Assembly: GCA_032622095.1 (NCBI GenBank)
Contig: CP136068.1
Coordinates: 187,169,309 to 187,233,308 of the forward strand
Direction: 5' to 3'
Length of the DNA stretch: 64,000 bases
From: Siphonodentalium dalli
Taxonomy: Eukaryota > Mollusca > Scaphopoda > Gadilida > Siphonodentaliidae
Part shown: positions 34,860 to 46,228 of the stretch, piece after piece
How the letters are laid out: every line of letters starts with the position of its first letter
Numbering within the stretch: position 1 is the first letter of the stretch
Translations under genes and position numbers: made by a program
The notes under the pieces: generated by a model
Database searches by the model: none
The model's input: only the letters and a program-made list of their open reading frames with translations
What the model was told of the DNA's origin: nothing

Positions 34860-37788
34860 GTTTAGAGCCTACACGCCGAGTGGATAGTAATATAAATAGC
34901 ACGACATCTTCTCTCAAGATCGTCGTAACTGGTGGAATATTGGACCGTGTAATTCATTCGGTAGATTCGAAAAGCGAAATGACATCTAGCCGACCAATCC
35001 ACCAAAAGCGTCCTGCTGAAATTTCGAACGCAACTACTTTACAAGGGGAGTCAATCAACATTCCTGATGGAACTGCAAGGAACACCACTGATACAGTTTC
35101 ACATATCGAAGCACTTCAATAGTTAACCCTGATGGAAATTGTGCAAGCCCAGATAGTACGAGCGAGCGATTTACGGCGAGAGTTGGAAATGCTGAAGCAG
35201 GGACATTTGTTTCGGGTGGGCCACGTGCGTTGCGGCTGATGTGTGCTAATAGCGGAGATGAGCTGGTGAAAGGATCGTTTCCTGTCAAACCAGAAAATAT
35301 GGTAATGAACTCAGAGGCAGCAGACCGAGTTATATTGAAGGGAGATAATCACACCAAAGGCTAGTTTGAACACGTACATACGAACTCAGAGGAAGCTCGT
35401 TCTAGTTCGTCGATAAAGGGAGATAATCGTACGCAGCTGGACAACGACGATGGGGCGTGTGGAACACTGGACTTAGAGATAATTTCAAACGTTAAAATTT
35501 CAGGAAGACAGAATATCAACATACCCGGATGCAGTGGTTCGGTAAACACAACAGTGTCGCAAGACATTTTAGGTAATATATCAGAGTTGTGAATGACTGT
35601 ACAGTCAAACCAGAAGTGACGTATAACATTCCTGAAACACAACCAATAGCGACCGCACAGTTTCAAGCCACGAGCTACAGCGCCCCACGTGGGACAAACC
35701 GACATGCGTCACAGTATCCCACAATGCATGCGACAAAACCGCAGTTGATGAATATCAACATAGCAACATCTAATCATGACCCAGATCAGCATCCATTGGT
35801 AGCACATATGGCGGCACCTATGAAAACGCACACAATGGACTTTAATGCTCCAAAACAGCAAATGACCAATACTGTCTTTGTACCCAAAGTGCACATTATC
35901 AACTCACCAAGAGATCCGATGATGAATGTCGTCTCTCCGAATCAATTGCTAGTCATGAACGACTCCCCGCCTTGGATGGCGAATGTTTCGCAATTCCGAA
36001 ATGTGCACACCCACACTAAGATTCCACCGACGACAAATGCACCACAGTTATGGATTGGTTCTGCGCAGCAGACTCAACTGATGACAAACAGTGCGTTAGC
36101 TTCACATTTGATTGGATGCTCCTCTCATAATCAACCGAGAATCGAGAGCGTTTTACGTGCAAACAGAAGAAACAAATCACCGACACAGAAGCTCGCAAAG
36201 TTATCACACCTTTCTCCCACGAATCTCGCAAACCTGTTACTTATTTATCGCGATTCCACAAAACGAATCAGCAGTGGTAAGACAACGGGTGTATGGACTC
36301 AATGGGTGTGGAAATCATACCCACATGTCACTCCGAAAGGGGCGTATAAATCATGTCAATACACACAGGTCACCCATAATGGGGTATGTAAACCAGGTCA
36401 GTACCCATACGATACTCCGGAAAGGGCGTGGACTCCAGGTAAATACCAACATGTCGCACAGAAAGAGGCATGGCAACCAGGTCATTACCAACATGACACA
36501 CCGAAAGTGGCGTGGATATCAGGCCAATACCATGTCACTCCAAAAAATGGTGTCGGTGCGTCTGTTCGCTCAGCAATGATTCCAAGAAAGGAGCCACCTT
36601 CACGAAAAAACAAGGAGGGACATCCACAGAGAGGGATGGGTGAAACCTTCCGTATATTTAATCAGCTTGTAACAAATGATGCCAGACACGGGGCACACGG
36701 CGGGGAACACGACGACGGGACACACGAGGTTCTCTATGGGGAAAAAACAAACCATGACCGAGAGCCAAGTCGACATCAAATATCTTCCGGGTTCGAAATC
36801 GGATGAAATTAACGACGAAGCTACTGTCTCGGATTCAAACCGAAGCACAAGCTCCATAACGGAACTCCCTTCAGGTTTCTTGATTGAGAATGAAACTCCC
36901 AGCGAAGCGGTGATATGTAAGGATGACCACATGGTAGAGAGTATGTCGACTGACACTGCTGACATCAGACGCTACGTCACAGTGATCAACAGTGAGAAAA
37001 TAGGAGACGTTTCGCTAAATAACGACGACAAGTATGGCGACATGGCAACTGGTAGAGCGACCGACGACCACACGAGAAAATCAGGAAAACATTTGAATGT
37101 TTCGGATGACGTGAGTTCAGGACATAGTCATCACGATACAGGTGGTGCCGTCACCATGGATACGCACGGGCCAGCACCTAAGTATGTCGATGGTTGTTGT
37201 CCATCGCAGTGCGTTATTTGCAAAAAGATTCTACCATCGGTGACCGTCATGGAGATGCACATGAATTCACACATCAATGCGAGTGTGTTCGTTTGTGGGG
37301 TGTGTGGTACGACATTCCCGGGAGGCGGTAGCCTACGGCGCCATATGACCAAACAACACGGACTGAAGGAATTCGAATGCGACGTTTGTCTGCGAATGTT
37401 CACAGAAAAAGGCAATCTTACGCGCCAAATGAAGACGCATACAGGAAAACGGCCGCACCAATGCGCCATCTGCCGGAAGGAATTATCACTCAGAGATCAC
37501 ATGAGAACGCACGCAGATGACCGAGTGTTCGCATGCCATTTGTGCGATAAACGGTTCTCATTGCGACAGACCCTGACATACCATTACAAGCGACATTATA
37601 ACCTGAAGCCACACGTATGCAGCGTGTGTAAAGCAAGCTTCGTTAAGCAACATGAACTCGTAAGACATCTGGGTCGCAGTCGCCCAAATGGGACAAGGTG
37701 TGTGTCAAAACAATCCCTCAAGTATTATACGTTCCGGTCAAACGCCCGAACGGAACACGATGTGTGCCAAGAACAATCCTTCAAGTGA
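34860..37788 (+). pseudogene. C2H2 zinc-finger gene, broken
   Basis: A low-stop region whose frame switches near 35120, 35360, 35580 and 36680-36800. The last frame (36676-37788, 370 codons) ends in six C2H2 fingers. Fingers 1 (C179, C182, H195, H199), 2 (C207, C210, H223, H228) and 5 (C287, C290, H303, H307) are complete. Finger 3 has Gln251 in place of the first His. Finger 4 is about four residues short between C266 and H275. Finger 6 lacks its last His because the frame runs into the 63-bp repeat. A TGKRP linker joins fingers 3 and 4. This was probably a sequence-specific DNA-binding protein once. Low-complexity Gln/Asn/His-rich sequence precedes the fingers. No splice sites were needed to follow it, so it may derive from a single-exon or retroposed gene. 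Confidence 0.7.
36330..36560 (+). repeat. 42-bp in-frame repeat in the zinc-finger pseudogene
   Basis: About six copies of a 14-codon unit (e.g. PGQYPYDTPERAWT, PGKYQHVAQKEAWQ, PGHYQHDTPKVAWI), diverged. It keeps three-base periodicity, so it expanded while the gene was coding or by chance in frame. Confidence 0.8.
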
Positions 37789-38045
37789 TATACATTCCGG
37801 TCAAACGCCCAAACGGGACACGATTTTTGTCAAAACAATCCATCAAGTGATATACGTTCCGGTCAAACGCCCGAACGGAACACGATGTGTGCCAAAAACA
37901 ATCCTTCAAGTGATATACATTCCGGGCAAACGCCTAAACGGGACACGATTTTTGTCAAAACAATCCCTCAAGTGATATACGTTCCGGTCAAACGCCCAAA
38001 CGGGACACGATTTTTGTCAAAACAATCCACCAAGTGACATACGTT
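37690..38045 (+). repeat. 63-bp minisatellite grown from the zinc-finger gene's 3' end
   Basis: GTCAAACGCCC starts at 37737 and 37800, exactly 63 bp apart, and about six units follow. The unit's RPNGTR codons also appear right after finger 6, so the array seems to have expanded out of the gene's own end. Confidence 0.85.
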
Positions 38046-38049
38046 CGAC

Positions 38050-38129
38050 AACAAGCCTGAAAACAGTGTCTGCCATTTGCAGAATGAAGTTCCCAGATTG
38101 GGGTAGCAGACACTATTTTCAGGCTTGTT
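38050..38129. mobile_element. Short foldback, CAAGCCTG family
   Basis: AACAAGCCTGAAAACAGTGTCTGC (38050-38073) pairs with 38106-38129 with one mismatch. The loop carries CATTTGCAGAATGAAGTTCC, the same end sequence as the 13.3-kb element. Looks like an internally deleted copy with only the ends left. Confidence 0.75.
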
Positions 38130-38131
38130 CG

Positions 38132-38579
38132 GCAATAACACAATGCCCAAGATTTACATGAAACCATGTTCGAGGTTTTGTCATTTACTCTTTCGTAGAT
38201 TAACTAGAATTACGGTAGTATTTGTGGACCTGAATGAAATTGTATTATATGATCACAAGTTTATTTCCCCAATTATGTTGTTAAAACGTAATCTATCGAG
38301 ATATCTAACAAAGTTCAACTCATTAATGAAATATCAGATTAATAACTATCATGAGTGATGTCCGATACTTCAGGGGTTAACATAACTTATTAATATTTAG
38401 CGACGTTCAACGTCAAATCTTCTTGTCAAATGAAATAGCATATGGCCTTGGTGAATATTGACTTCCTCGGGTAGACAACTCCTCGTGTCAATATCGAAAC
38501 AATGTGATAATTGTATAATGTTGAACGGTTTGTAATAAATAAATCACAAATATAAAGATAAAACGTTCAATAGTGACGC
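38132..38579. other. No feature recognised
   Basis: AT-rich; a 77-codon frame at 38125-38358 has no support. Confidence 0.4.
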
Positions 38580-40380
38580 CATTTGTAACGTTACGAATAG
38601 ACGAAGCGATGTTTATGGGTATTTCACACATTTGTCAAAACTGTGAAATTAAACTATAGAACAGGGGCAGGCATGAACATATGTTGCCGGACATGAAATT
38701 TGGCAGAATGAGGTCACACGAGAGTGAATTGAGTGACACTACCACGCAAAGTGGGCTAGCATCACTAAATTCACCCTCTGTCAGTGCGGACCTCAATCTG
38801 CTTAGGCATCATCTACTGTGGGAGACTTAGACTCAGATTTAAGTTTCCAGATGATAGACATTGTGATGTCCGCTCATTGGGCACCTCGATTAGTTATCCA
38901 ATTTGGGGATATATAGACACTAACTAAAACAGAATATGTATGAAGAAGTTTTTTAAGAAACTAAATATTGTTTTAGTTTGATAATAAAGATGCTTTCCAG
39001 AGAAAATTAGGGCTAAACAGAATGAGGTACCCAGGGCGATGCTAACCCGATGTGCGGGATAGCGTCTCTAAATTCACACTCGGGGGGACCTCATTCTCAT
39101 TCCGACAACTTATTTTCAGACCTGAACAGTGGGATGTTCGAAAAAAACACTTATGATACTTTGTTTAATTTTTTGGCCATTTTTGCGACCCACCTACCCT
39201 CGATGCTCATTTGTTTCCGTTTCAGCAAGTTTTTCCTACCACTCTTCGACACCAACCCCATAGAAACACGAAATTAAAAAATAAAATGGAAAAATATTAG
39301 AATTTAACGAGATACTGTCTGTTTCCTATTACAGATTGGTCTGTGTGATTAGTGGAGTTTGAAATGGCTTATGCAATGTTTCCATGCCCTTTATGTTCGG
39401 AGTGACCTAGACTGACATATACGGATATTTAGTAAGTTTACAACAAGAAACAATTTACACTGACTGTCGAAAGACAATTTTGATGTCAAAATGACATTAG
39501 TCTCGAAGTCTTAAGGCCATAGTTGAAAAATATGTAGAATTTTGTTTTGAGATGCGTAAAAAAGAGCTTTTGTGTACTCTTGACCACTCACCCACCATCG
39601 CATGCGCCCAGCCAAATTGTTTGACCCCCCCCCCCGTATAGAACGGATTTTTGAAACCAGAATTTGCATAACACTCACTACGCTGTTATATACACGGGAT
39701 GGATAAGTCAATTTATTTCATCAAGCATGATCAGTAAACGATTGCAGGGCGCACTTAACAAGCTATGTGCATTTGCGCCATTTTGGCAGCCATATTAGAT
39801 CAAAATGCTCTCAAGATTGAATTACCATATGCAATATCTGCTCTAACGTCTCTCTCTCAATTATGTTCATTTCCTCTTCATGTTTTGGTTAAATTTCATA
39901 GTGCTTAATTTAATGGCGACGTTTTGAGGGCCGAGAGGAATTGGGTATCATATTTCTTCTCTGAAGTGATCCAGGTGATGTGTTGACACACACAACGGAG
40001 AAGTGAGGCGGACGTTTTTATACCTTTAAATCAACAATAGTTTATCTAGAAGATACAAGTACAAATAGCTATTTTTTCACTACCGGTCGCCATTTTGGAA
40101 TCCATGTTAACAGGTTTTTTTAAATATAAATTTTTCTTGTAAAATGTGACATAATTTGATTTCATTTTGGCAGCCATGTTGATAGGGTTGTTTCAATTCT
40201 ACTTTTATAATGTGACAACATGCTGTAATCATAGGAATACTATCAAACTGACATAGTCCATGGCTATTCTGAAACACGGCAAACGAGTTGGACGCCATCT
40301 TGATGTAGTTTAAATACTCAACACCCACCTGGATATTATTTGGAGCCATCGTAGCAATATTCAGTAGAGAATACAACTTT
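38580..40380. repeat. ~1.8-kb dispersed duplication, copy 2
   Basis: Direct-orientation partner of 29080-30880 about 9.5 kb away, including an embedded CAAGCCTG-family copy at about 38690-39130. Non-coding. Confidence 0.88.
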
Positions 40381-40644
40381 ACCTGACTTTCTAAATCAAG
40401 TAACTGCTTTTCAGCGGTTATCCATACAAATTTTGTCTAAAAATTAATATCTGATCACTCTGAGCTTTGATGGGTGGGTTCCATGACTCGAATCAAATTT
40501 GTTGTACACATGAAGCCAAAGTAATAGTAATCAAGGAACGTTAATTCGGATAATGCATCCTTAAATCAAGTAACTGCTTGTGAGCGATTATCCATTTGTC
40601 CAAAGGATTGTACGGTTACACGTTGTGTTTATCAGGAATAATGA

Positions 40645-42390
40645 ACCGCGGGTATACTCAACACGGGTATACTCAACACGGGTATACTCAACACGGGTAT
40701 ACTCAACAGGGTATATTCAACACGGCTATACTCAACACGGGTATACTCAACAGGGTATACTCAACACGGGTATACTCAACACGGGTATACTCAACATGGG
40801 TATACTCAACACGGGTATACTCAACACGGGTATACTCAACACGGGTATACTGAACAGGCTATACTCAACACGGCTATACTCAACACGGGTATACGCAACA
40901 CGGGTATACTCAACACGGGTATACTCAACACGGGTATACTCAACACGGGTATACTCAACACGGTTATACTCGACACGGGTATACTCAACACGGGTATACT
41001 CAACACGGGTATACTCAACACGGATATACTCAACACGGGTATACGCAACACGGCTATACTCAACACGGGTATACTCAACACGGGTATACTCGACACGGGT
41101 ATACTCAACACGGGTATACGCAACACGGGTATACTCAACACGGGTATACTCAACAGGCTATACTCAACACGGGTATACTCAACATGGGTATACTCAACAC
41201 GGGTATACTCGACACGGGTATACTCAACACGGGTATACGCAATACGGGTATACTCAACACGGGTATACTCAACAGGCTATACTCAACACGGTATACTCAA
41301 CACGGGTATACTCAACACGGGTATACTCAACACGGGTATACTCAACACGTGTTGTCTCAACACGGATACACTCAACACGGTTATAATCAACACGGGTATA
41401 CTCAACACGGTTATACTCAACACGGGTATACTCAACACGGGTATACTCAACACGGGTATACTCAACACGGGTATACTCAACACGATTATACTCAACATGG
41501 GTACACTCAACACGGGTATACTCAACACAGGTATACGCAACACTGGTATACTCAACACGGTTATACTCAACACGGGTATACTCAACACGGTTATAATCAA
41601 CACGGTCATACTCAACACGGGTATACTCAACACGGGTATACTCAACACGGTTATAATCAACACGGTCATACTCAACACGGGTATACTCAACACGGGTATA
41701 CTCAACACGGGTATACTCAACACGGCTATACTCAACACGGGTATACTCAACACGGTTATACTCAACACGGGTACACTCAACACGGGTATACTCGACACGG
41801 GTATACTCAACAAGGGTATACTCAACACGGGTATACTCAACACGGATACATTCAACACGGGTATACTCGACACGGGTATACTCAACACGGGTATACTCAA
41901 CACGGGTATACTCAACACGGTTATACTCAACACGGGTATACTCAACACGGTTATAATCAACACGGTCATACTCAACACGGGTATACTCGACACGGGTATA
42001 CTCAACACGGGTATACTCAACACGGGTATACTCAACACGGGTATACTCAACACGGGTATACTCAACACGGGTACACTCAACACGGGTATACTCGACACGG
42101 GTGTATTCGACACGGGTATACTCAACACGGGTATACTCAACACGCGTACACTCAACACGGGTATACTCAACACGGGTATACTCCAAACGGGTAGACTCAA
42201 CACGGGTATACACTCAACACGGGTATACTCAACACGGGTATACTCAACACGGATATACTCAACACGGGTATATTCACCACGGGTATACTCAACACGGGTA
42301 CACTCAACACGGGTATACTCAACATGGGTATACTCAACACGGGTATACTCAACACGGTATACTCAACACGGCTATACTCAACACGAGTAG
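40645..42390. repeat. 15-bp satellite (CGGGTATACTCAACA)n, about 115 copies
   Basis: Head-to-tail 15-mers over 1.75 kb with point variants (GGCTATACT, GGTTATAAT, CGACACGGG, GCAACACGG). Fifteen is five codons and the unit has no stop in most frames, so frames of 250-340 codons (YTQHG, VYSTR, GILNT on plus; VEYTR, VLSIP on minus) are artefacts. Each unit contains GTATAC. Confidence 0.98.
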
Positions 42391-42394
42391 TATT

Positions 42395-42560
42395 GGCGAC
42401 CACTCTGGCCCACCCCAAATCCTATCGGCCACTCCGGCCCATGGGCCAGAGTGGCCGACCCAGAAATAGCATAGCAACGCATGATTGGCCGACAGGAATT
42501 GGGGTGGGCCAGAGTGGCCGCCCCAGGTAAACATTGTGAGAGGGCCAGAGTGGCCGTCCC
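42395..42560. repeat. GGCCAGAGTGGCCG motif cluster
   Basis: GGCCAGAGTGGCC (or complement/variant) occurs at about 42410, 42448, 42510 and 42545 in both orientations; GGGGTGGGCC and GGCCCACCCC pair as arms around the cluster. GC-rich against AT-rich flanks. Function unknown. Confidence 0.75.
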
Positions 42561-42600
42561 CAGATATTTCTGGCCCATATTTTTGACAGAAAAGAGCATA

Positions 42601-42703
42601 ATTTACTAATGTATCGTTTTTTTCTATCGGATTCTAATGGAAGTGTGGTAAGCGAAGGGCGTCCCCTTAGAAACCGATAGAAAAAATCGAAACATTAGTA
42701 AAT
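42601..42703. mobile_element. 103-bp foldback element
   Basis: Arms 42601-42630 and 42674-42703 (ATTTACTAATGTATCG...CTATCGG) are inverted with two mismatches in 30. Interior 43 bp, no coding capacity. Confidence 0.8.
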
Positions 42704-42819
42704 TGTTCTACTTTACCAGTGCATTTTTTTGACAAAAGCGAAAGTGCTGTGAAATGTGCATGCAAAGAGTCATCTTATAGTAGTTTGGGTGGCCCTGAAT
42801 AGGGCCGTTTTATGCCAGA

Positions 42820-43251
42820 TCACAAGAAAAGTGGACCAGGGATCTTTATGAACTCAAGTCCATCCTCTTGATCTGACTCCCGAAATACAAGCGAACCCTC
42901 GTTGAGAGGTGGAAATATACGTTTCGGTATACTCGCAGTCCTCATCGGGGATACGCCGTATCTGTACTGCTTCTTCTCTCTCCAAAACACGAGTTTTCTC
43001 TGAAGAAGGGTTGCCGCCACCGTAAGTAAGACATCTGTTTTCCCAAGCCATTCGATGCATTCTATCTCCCGTCCACCGAACAGTGCAAAGTTCCGAGCCC
43101 AAGTTGCATTGACAAAAGTGAATAGTTCAAAGAACTTCTCACCTGTGCCATACACTGCCCAGGAAAGGGCCTTCCACACCAAAATGTCCCTCGGACCCGT
43201 TACACGGATGACTCTCACTAAAGATCCAATATCAGGAGCAGCGTATTCCAT
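42820..43251 (-). pseudogene. OTU-like protease fragment, catalytic Cys missing
   Basis: 143 codons. WKALSWAVYGTGEKFFEL resembles the helix after the catalytic D-G-N-C of OTU deubiquitinases. EWLGKTDVLLTVAATLLQRK resembles the later W-G-T-x-E-x2-A-A-x2-L strand-helix. The position where Asp-Gly-Asn-Cys is expected reads PRDILV, so the nucleophile is absent in this frame. It lies 320 bp beyond the viral protease gene on the same strand. Whether it belongs to the viral cluster, another element or a host gene is unclear. Confidence 0.4.
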
Positions 43252-43571
43252 CGTGGAGAAATGATATGAGATAATGGGATTTTGTTATATGTAAAACGCG
43301 CGGGCGTCGCTGACGACGTCATTGTGTTTTTCTAACAATTTTCCCGAACGTCAATTCAAATGTGTTTCTTTTTGGTGAATTAAGATCTTCATCGACATTG
43401 CCGAAGACGATCATTAAAAAACAGACATGTTTTTCAACAACATAAATTTTATTTTGAATTAAGAATCAACATATTTAAAACTGATCATGAATTTATCATA
43501 ATTACAATCAACATATTTACAATTGATTATGATTTCAACATATTTAAATAACTGGCAATGAACACATTTAA
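43252..43571. other. AT-rich spacer
   Basis: Repeated AATCAACATATTTA-like words (43467-43545); no gene. Forms the downstream edge of the viral cluster. Confidence 0.5.
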
Positions 43572-44084
43572 TCAATAATGAAATTCACAGTAAGTCTTAC
43601 AAGTTTGTGAAATACATGTTTTGGGTAATGTTTCTGTTTCTTTTCGTAAGGGCTCATAGTCTCTATGAAACCACTTTTTTTTATCATTTTTGAAGTAGTC
43701 ACCATCAAAATTCATTTCAACTAATAATTTTATACCATACCCGCTTTTCAAGAAATGTAAAGCAAATATGCAGTAGATACCGCACACTTTTGTACCGTGA
43801 TGTTGAAACCGCCCAACGTTTATTTTACATTCGATTGAATTTCTTTGAATAAATGATTTGATATATTTATCAATAACTGGTAGCCCAAACAAATCGAAAT
43901 ATGTTGCAATGTTTCCATTGAAGAAAATTGCAACCCAGTGTTCTCCTGGTTTTTCTGACGTGTGTGTATTTACTATGTATGCTTTTACATGATGAGGTTT
44001 CTCGTATGGTAACTGATCTATACCATATAATGAACAGAGGTAGGATGATTTGTCTAGTATATGCTGAAGTTCGCTAGTGTTCAT
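43572..44084 (-). CDS. Adenain-like cysteine protease (viral maturation protease)
   Basis: 170 codons, starting at the ATG at 44084. Fits the adenovirus-type maturation protease family (C5), which cleaves capsid precursors inside the virion. Visible active-site features are His49 in GEHW, an acidic residue Asp64 in YFDLFG, Gln94 as oxyanion-hole residue and Cys101 in CGIYC; the Gln-Cys spacing of seven matches adenain as I recall it. Length is slightly below the ~200 residues of adenovirus proteases. The frame is intact with all expected catalytic residues, unlike the nearby major capsid gene. It overlaps the upstream gene's end by 11 bp. Confidence 0.85.
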   Translation of the reverse strand: MNTSELQHILDKSSYLCSLYGIDQLPYEKPHHVKAYIVNTHTSEKPGEHWVAIFFNGNIATYFDLFGLPVIDKYIKSFIQRNSIECKINVGRFQHHGTKVCGIYCIFALHFLKSGYGIKLLVEMNFDGDYFKNDKKKWFHRDYEPLRKETETLPKTCISQTCKTYCEFHY

Positions 44085-44493
44085 CTTCGTAGTATTGTTT
44101 TACTTTTGCACACCACAAGTCAACAAAACCCGAATTAAATTGGTTATAGTTTGCATGAACAACTTCCTTTATAGCTTTCCAAAGTTTGAATGCCTCAAAT
44201 TTCTCTTGTGATGTAAATGATTCTATTTCTGGATACCATTGTTCCATAACTCGGTAAATGTCCATTTTAAGTAGTGCTATATCAATGAACATATCTGTCC
44301 ATTGTATAGGTGGTGTCCAAAGACAAAGTAAATGTCGTGTCTGACTTGGATGATCTATTTTACATCCTTCACAATTGAGTGTCACTTCTTTTGAAATTAG
44401 ATTTTGTATTTCATGAACGAAACATTTCTCGAAAGTTTTCCGAACTTTGTCAAGGATAGGAACACAACATGGAGTGAAATCGAGTCCTCCAAC
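44074..44493 (-). CDS. Conserved adintovirus-type protein of unknown function, start not found
   Basis: An open stretch without an ATG at its head (stop at 44494-44496). It encodes a protein with a Cys-rich N-terminal motif CEGCKIDHPSQTRHLLC that looks like a small zinc site (C-x2-C ... H ... H-x3-C), then an amphipathic helical region ending YYEDEH. Proteins of this type sit between the major capsid gene and the protease in related elements. Function unknown. Lack of a start suggests an unseen small exon, a lost ATG or an indel; the sequence just upstream is the remnant end of the capsid gene. Confidence 0.6.
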   Translation of the reverse strand, partial: VGGLDFTPCCVPILDKVRKTFEKCFVHEIQNLISKEVTLNCEGCKIDHPSQTRHLLCLWTPPIQWTDMFIDIALLKMDIYRVMEQWYPEIESFTSQEKFEAFKLWKAIKEVVHANYNQFNSGFVDLWCAKVKQYYEDEH

Positions 44494-44537
44494 TTACAGT
44501 CTCAATTTTTCCTCCAAATGCAAACCATCCATGCATT

Positions 44538-45845
44538 TTAATAATCTGTTATTATTTCTCGCAAACTGTTGATTTCAATTTGATTATCGAACTCAGCATA
44601 GACTATCACGTTGATCACTGAAGCTAGAGCTACAGCAAACTGAAGCTCTAACCTTGTGTTACCGGTTTTTTATAGGATGCAAATGTCCTTCCTCTGCTCC
44701 TTGGTCAGGTGTGAGGTCGTAACCCCAGAAATAATAACCATTCATGTATTTTTCGAGATTCAAACCGAAGGATTTGTTTTGTCCAAACATACCTGAAGAC
44801 TGGTACAGTGATAAATAAGATCTTAGACATTGTTCTGCTGCACAGTTTGGTTCAAATGGGCGGTTATGAATGGTATGTCCGTCCTGACTAACTTCAAGCT
44901 TTTTCAGATTGAAGTGTTGGAAATGGAATGGGTTCGTTTCAATATCGCCATTCATATCTTTGTTTGATACCAAGCCTATGAAAAGTCTCTTTGGCAATTG
45001 TCCTTGAAAAAGGTGATCTTCAATTTTTTATCTAAGCCCTACACCAATAGTAAATGTTTTGACTTCAACTCTTCTAATCGGTATTTTCATATTTCACTGT
45101 ATTATTGTTTGGTTCAAGTTATTTGCTACAACTGGCATTAGCGTAATTGTACGAACATTGAAAACTGCCGTTTCAAACACTATTTTTCCGTCGTCTTGAC
45201 CAATTAAAGAGAATTTTGAATTCGCTCTATTGAGACGAATTCTTATCTCAACTCCGATCCAGTTGGTAAGTATTTCTCTTGTAGAAATATATCTGTGTGT
45301 AAACGACCACACAATTCTACCGTTTTACTATCTGCTATGATTGCTTGGCGAGATTTCAATCCATCATTAGCACCAGCTTTAGTGTTTTCGGTGAAGTGTT
45401 TAGCGGTATCTGGATACCACATTTCTAATGCGACAAGTTGATGTTCTTTACATTCACTAGAATAAGCCAAGAGATTTTCCATGTAGGCTCGATAAGGATA
45501 GGTATCTCCGTTCGCCGTTACAAGTTTGTTATTTAGGTAAATATCGAAACTACTGAACATGCTATGGAAAAAGTTGTTAACAGGTGCAATTTCAGTAGCA
45601 TCAACCAAGGCTGTTCCATCAACTTTTGTGATTTTGAATTTCAGGTACAAATATGATTGATTCACATCTGTCCATTTTTCAGTTTGGGGTGGAATTACAA
45701 ATTCTATCGGTGCAGAATTATTCAAAGAGCTAATCGGGTGATGTTCAATCCATTGTGATTCCAACATTGTTGTCATTGTTGGTGGAACATCAGAAGCATC
45801 TAAATCGGACTTGCTGCATTCGCATGATCCAGTTTGCGTCATCAT
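44538..45845 (-). pseudogene. Hexon-like major capsid protein (double jelly-roll), broken
   Basis: The 200-codon first part (45243-45845) begins normally and carries the jelly-roll features seen in invertebrate 'F54H12.2-like' proteins: NNSAPIEFVIPPQTEKWTDV, YLYLKFKI and the VNNFFHSMFSSFDIYLNNKL segment. The remaining parts lie in other phases: 45094-45255, about 45000-45085, 44659-44997 (PKRLFIGLVSN, GYYFWGYDLTPDQG) and 44538-44661. At least three indels or stops, near 45250, 45050 and 44660, separate them. No part of the fold is obviously deleted, so the gene was inactivated by small lesions. Family assignment is from remembered motif similarity. Confidence 0.82.
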
Positions 45846-45847
45846 GA

Positions 45848-46228
45848 TTAATCAAATATATCGAGAGATCGTTTTGATTTCTTTACAGGTGTTTTAACGT
45901 ACTTACTTCTAACTCGTTTGCGAGAAGAATGATTTTTCAAAGACCGCGATGATCTATTTGTGCGTTTTGGTGTTGATATTTTCTTTATTGTTTCCCTTCC
46001 AAAAGATTTCAATGCTTCTTTACCTTGTTTCAAAAATACTTCTTTCGGACTTTTACCACTATGAATGATATCTTTGACTGCAGCAAGTCCATGTTTGAAT
46101 ACTTGTTGTTTAGCAATCTGACCAATAGGTTTTAGAAATGGCACTACTGTTCTCATTGCAGATTTGAATAGTGAACCAATTCCATTTCCATACTGTCTAG
46201 GGACGCCTCTATACACGGGGATCATCAT
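45848..46228 (-). CDS. pX/pVI-like basic minor capsid or core protein
   Basis: 126 codons, intact. The N-terminus PVYRGVPRQYGNGIGSLFKS, an amphipathic glycine-containing helix, is followed by VVPFLKPIG, a helical middle and a strongly basic tail rich in Lys/Arg/Ser (RKRVRSKYVKTPVKKSKRS). This layout fits the adenovirus pX/pVI-like proteins described in adintoviruses, which bind DNA or the inner capsid and can act on membranes. Its ATG overlaps the penton-like gene's stop (ATGA at 46225-46228), and its stop lies 2 bp before the capsid gene's ATG. Confidence 0.75.
   Translation of the reverse strand: MMIPVYRGVPRQYGNGIGSLFKSAMRTVVPFLKPIGQIAKQQVFKHGLAAVKDIIHSGKSPKEVFLKQGKEALKSFGRETIKKISTPKRTNRSSRSLKNHSSRKRVRSKYVKTPVKKSKRSLDIFD

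Noticed and set aside
36676-36806. Programmed -1 frameshift at the GGGGAAAAAAC run in the zinc-finger region
   Set aside because: The two frames differ by +1, not -1, and other frame breaks and damaged fingers indicate a pseudogene.
40580-42469. Several 250-340 codon frames on both strands
   Set aside because: They are translations of the 15-bp satellite; 15 is a multiple of three and no frame shows non-repeat coding sequence.
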